In this document: one piece after another, positions 62,521 to 64,000 of the stretch
Layout: each line of letters begins with the position of its first letter
Position numbering within the stretch: position 1 is the stretch's first letter
From: Variovorax flavidus
GTDB lineage: Bacteria > Pseudomonadota > Gammaproteobacteria > Burkholderiales > Burkholderiaceae_C
Direction of reading: 5' to 3'
NCBI RefSeq assembly: GCF_030317145.1
Contig: NZ_JASZYE010000001.1
Location: 1,116,001 to 1,180,000 of the forward strand
Length of the DNA: 64,000 nucleotides
Made by a program: the position numbers and the translations under genes
Notes under the pieces: generated by a model
Database searches by the model: none
Seen by the model: the letters and a program-made list of their open reading frames with translations, nothing else
What the model was told of the DNA's origin: nothing

Positions 62521-64000
62521 ATGAACAAGACTTTCAAAAGCGTTTGGTGCGAAGAAACCGGCACTTTTGTTGCCGCAGCCGAAATCAGCAAAGCCCGGGG
62601 CAAGAAATCCTCCGGCCGTGTTCTTGCGACTGCACTGATCGCCGGCATCGTTTCCTTCGGCGGCGCAGCGCAAGCAGCGGACTACAGTCTGGAGAACCTC
62701 AAGATCGTCGACGGCGTCGGCGGTGATGCGGTTGCATCGGGAGCCGGTTCGATCGCGCTAGGTACTGCCGCCAACGCGCAAGGTGCCACTGGGGGCGACT
62801 ATTCGGCCATCGCCATCGGCTCCGGCGCCAAAGCGCTCGGGCAAGCCACGCTGTCGATCGGCGAGGCGTCCCAGGCCAACGGCAATCGCAGTTCGGCGAT
62901 CGGCAACTCGTCCCAGGCCATCGGCATCAGCGCGTCTGCCTTCGGCACGGATGCCAAGGCGCTGTCCGACGGCGCGACGGCGCTCGGCTCCGGCGCCCAG
63001 GCCACCGGCGTGAATGCGGTGGCGGTGGGCCGCAATGCCGTTGCCTCGGACAATTCCGTTGCGCTGGGCAACGGCTCGACCACGACGGCCGATCTGGCCG
63101 CGCCGGCCTACCGGCCGGGCGCGACGGCGGTGTCAGGCATCGCATCGGCGGCGAACGGAGAAGTGTCGGTGGGCGCCGCGGGCGCGGAGCGTCGTGTCAC
63201 GAATGTGGCGGCCGGCGCTGCAGCCACGGACGCCGTGAACGTCAGCCAGTTGCAGTCGGAAGCCATCAAGTCCGACAACATCGGCATCAGCACGGCAACG
63301 GCGCTGGGCGGCGGCGCGACCTACAACCCGGACGGCACCATCACCGCACCGAGCTACTCCGTGGGCGGTACGACAGTAGGCGACGTGGGCGCGGCGATCA
63401 GCAGACTGGATGACGGCACTGCGCAGAACGCGACCGACATCGCCAGCCTCCAAGGCGATGTGACGAACCTGGACGGCCGCGTGACCCAGAACACGACCGA
63501 CTTCACCAACCTGCAGAACGGCTTGAACAACGGCGAAGTCGGCCTGGTCAAGCAGGATGCGACGACCAAGGCCATCACGGTGGCAGCCGACAAGGCTGGC
63601 ACGTCGGTGAACATCGCCGGCATGGACGGCGACCGCACGCTCAGCGGCGTGAAGGACGGTGCATTGGCTGCCGACAGCACCGAGGCCGTGAACGGCTCGC
63701 AGCTGTTCGCAACCAACGAGCGCATCGGCGTGGCCGAAGGCAACATCACCACCATCCAGGGCGATGTGTCGAACCTCGACGGCCGCGTGACCCAGAACAC
63801 GAGCGACATCAACAGCCTGCAGAACAGCTTGAACAACGGCGAAGTGGGCCTGGTCAAGCAGGATGCGACGACGCGCAGCATCACGGTGGCCAGGGACACC
63901 GACGGCACGATCGTCGATTTCAGCGACAAGGACGCGAAGGCTCGCACGCTCACCGGCGTCGCGAACGGCGCAGTTCTCCAGGACAGCAAGGAAGCCGTCA
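62521..64000 (+). CDS. Trimeric autotransporter adhesin (YadA/Hia type), C-terminus beyond window
   Basis: At least 493 residues, open at the right edge. The start MNKTFKSVWCEETGTFVAAA is an extended signal peptide region, followed by a hydrophobic core ending GGAAQAAD. A YadA-type left-handed head follows (about 65-190; AIAIGSGAKALG, AIGNSSQAIG, ALGSGAQATG, ALGNGS). Neck motifs are RRVTNVAAGAAATDAVNVSQ and GALAADSTEAVNGSQLFATN, with coiled-coil stalk segments between. The YadA anchor must lie beyond position 64000. Predicted outer-membrane adhesin for surface attachment. No large downstream partner is needed, as the type Vc anchor secretes itself with the Bam complex. Confidence 0.93.
   Translation, partial: MNKTFKSVWCEETGTFVAAAEISKARGKKSSGRVLATALIAGIVSFGGAAQAADYSLENLKIVDGVGGDAVASGAGSIALGTAANAQGATGGDYSAIAIGSGAKALGQATLSIGEASQANGNRSSAIGNSSQAIGISASAFGTDAKALSDGATALGSGAQATGVNAVAVGRNAVASDNSVALGNGSTTTADLAAPAYRPGATAVSGIASAANGEVSVGAAGAERRVTNVAAGAAATDAVNVSQLQSEAIKSDNIGISTATALGGGATYNPDGTITAPSYSVGGTTVGDVGAAISRLDDGTAQNATDIASLQGDVTNLDGRVTQNTTDFTNLQNGLNNGEVGLVKQDATTKAITVAADKAGTSVNIAGMDGDRTLSGVKDGALAADSTEAVNGSQLFATNERIGVAEGNITTIQGDVSNLDGRVTQNTSDINSLQNSLNNGEVGLVKQDATTRSITVARDTDGTIVDFSDKDAKARTLTGVANGAVLQDSKEAV
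63454..63891 (+). repeat. Two 132-bp repeats in adhesin stalk
   Basis: Copy 1 at 63454-63585 and copy 2 at 63760-63891 encode near-identical stalk units starting GDVTNLDGRVTQNTTD and GDVSNLDGRVTQNTSD, and ending EVGLVKQDATTKAITVA and EVGLVKQDATTRSITVA. High nucleotide identity suggests recent duplication, and more copies may follow past the edge. Confidence 0.85.

Overview
The window is a gene-dense, high-G+C stretch of a bacterial chromosome. Everything visible points to a betaproteobacterium of the Burkholderiales, most likely Comamonadaceae and Variovorax-like. Four separate Bug-type substrate receptors of tripartite tricarboxylate transport (TTT), a 3-hydroxybutyrate dehydrogenase next to a patatin phospholipase, a TadA-hydrolase fusion and many LysR/MarR regulators all fit that group. 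The genus is inference, not proof. I see no tRNA, rRNA, CRISPR array, insertion sequence or prophage. Both ends cut genes: an RraA-family gene at the left and a trimeric autotransporter adhesin at the right.

Layout. 0-4.5 kb: a hydroxyacid catabolic cluster (RraA-like aldolase, 2-hydroxyacid dehydrogenase, Bug receptor) with a divergent LysR regulator and an ornithine cyclodeaminase homologue. 4.6-8.8 kb: small hypothetical genes, glutamine-dependent NAD synthetase and a DUF3606 gene. 8.9-14.7 kb: a compact run of family-2 glycosyltransferase, GAF protein, acyl-CoA dehydrogenase homologue, PIG-L deacetylase, NodS-like methyltransferase and hybrid histidine kinase; the last four overlap each other. 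Its enzyme classes resemble those used to make acylated, deacetylated, N-methylated oligosaccharide signals. 14.7-19.2 kb: ArsR-SRPBCC-GFA operon, a membrane protein, and a Bug receptor coupled to a four-domain rhodanese protein. 20.2-27.2 kb: a complete cyclohexanecarboxylate-to-pimeloyl-CoA module (aliA, aliB, badK, badH, badI) with its own Bug receptor and divergent MarR regulator.

27.2-35 kb: MarR plus FUSC-type membrane protein, DsbA-like protein, adenylate cyclase fused to an FHA domain, and an overlapping operon of PaiB-like protein, small membrane protein, TadA-hydrolase fusion and LD-carboxypeptidase. 35-38.5 kb: a histidine kinase/LuxR-type response regulator pair followed by a secreted HbpS/GlcG-like protein and a secreted ankyrin protein, with a 22-bp perfect palindrome between regulator and target. 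38.5-50 kb: GH3 beta-glucosidase lipoprotein, DUF72, flavin reductase, an aconitase-family enzyme with the swivel domain first, LysR, universal stress protein and a YgiQ radical-SAM protein. 50-57.5 kb: MarR-GNAT fusion, a second hydroxyacid operon (class II aldolase, Bug, 2-hydroxyacid dehydrogenase), an orphan binding protein, 3-hydroxybutyrate dehydrogenase, patatin and a CHRD lipoprotein. 57.6-64 kb: DUF924, YihY, a split chromate transporter, aldo/keto reductase, DUF3237 and the adhesin.

The common theme is scavenging and degrading small organic acids under local regulators whose palindromic operators are often visible. The stretch most likely to hide an undescribed system is 8.8-14.7 kb. 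The HbpS-like two-component locus at 35-38.5 kb is second.
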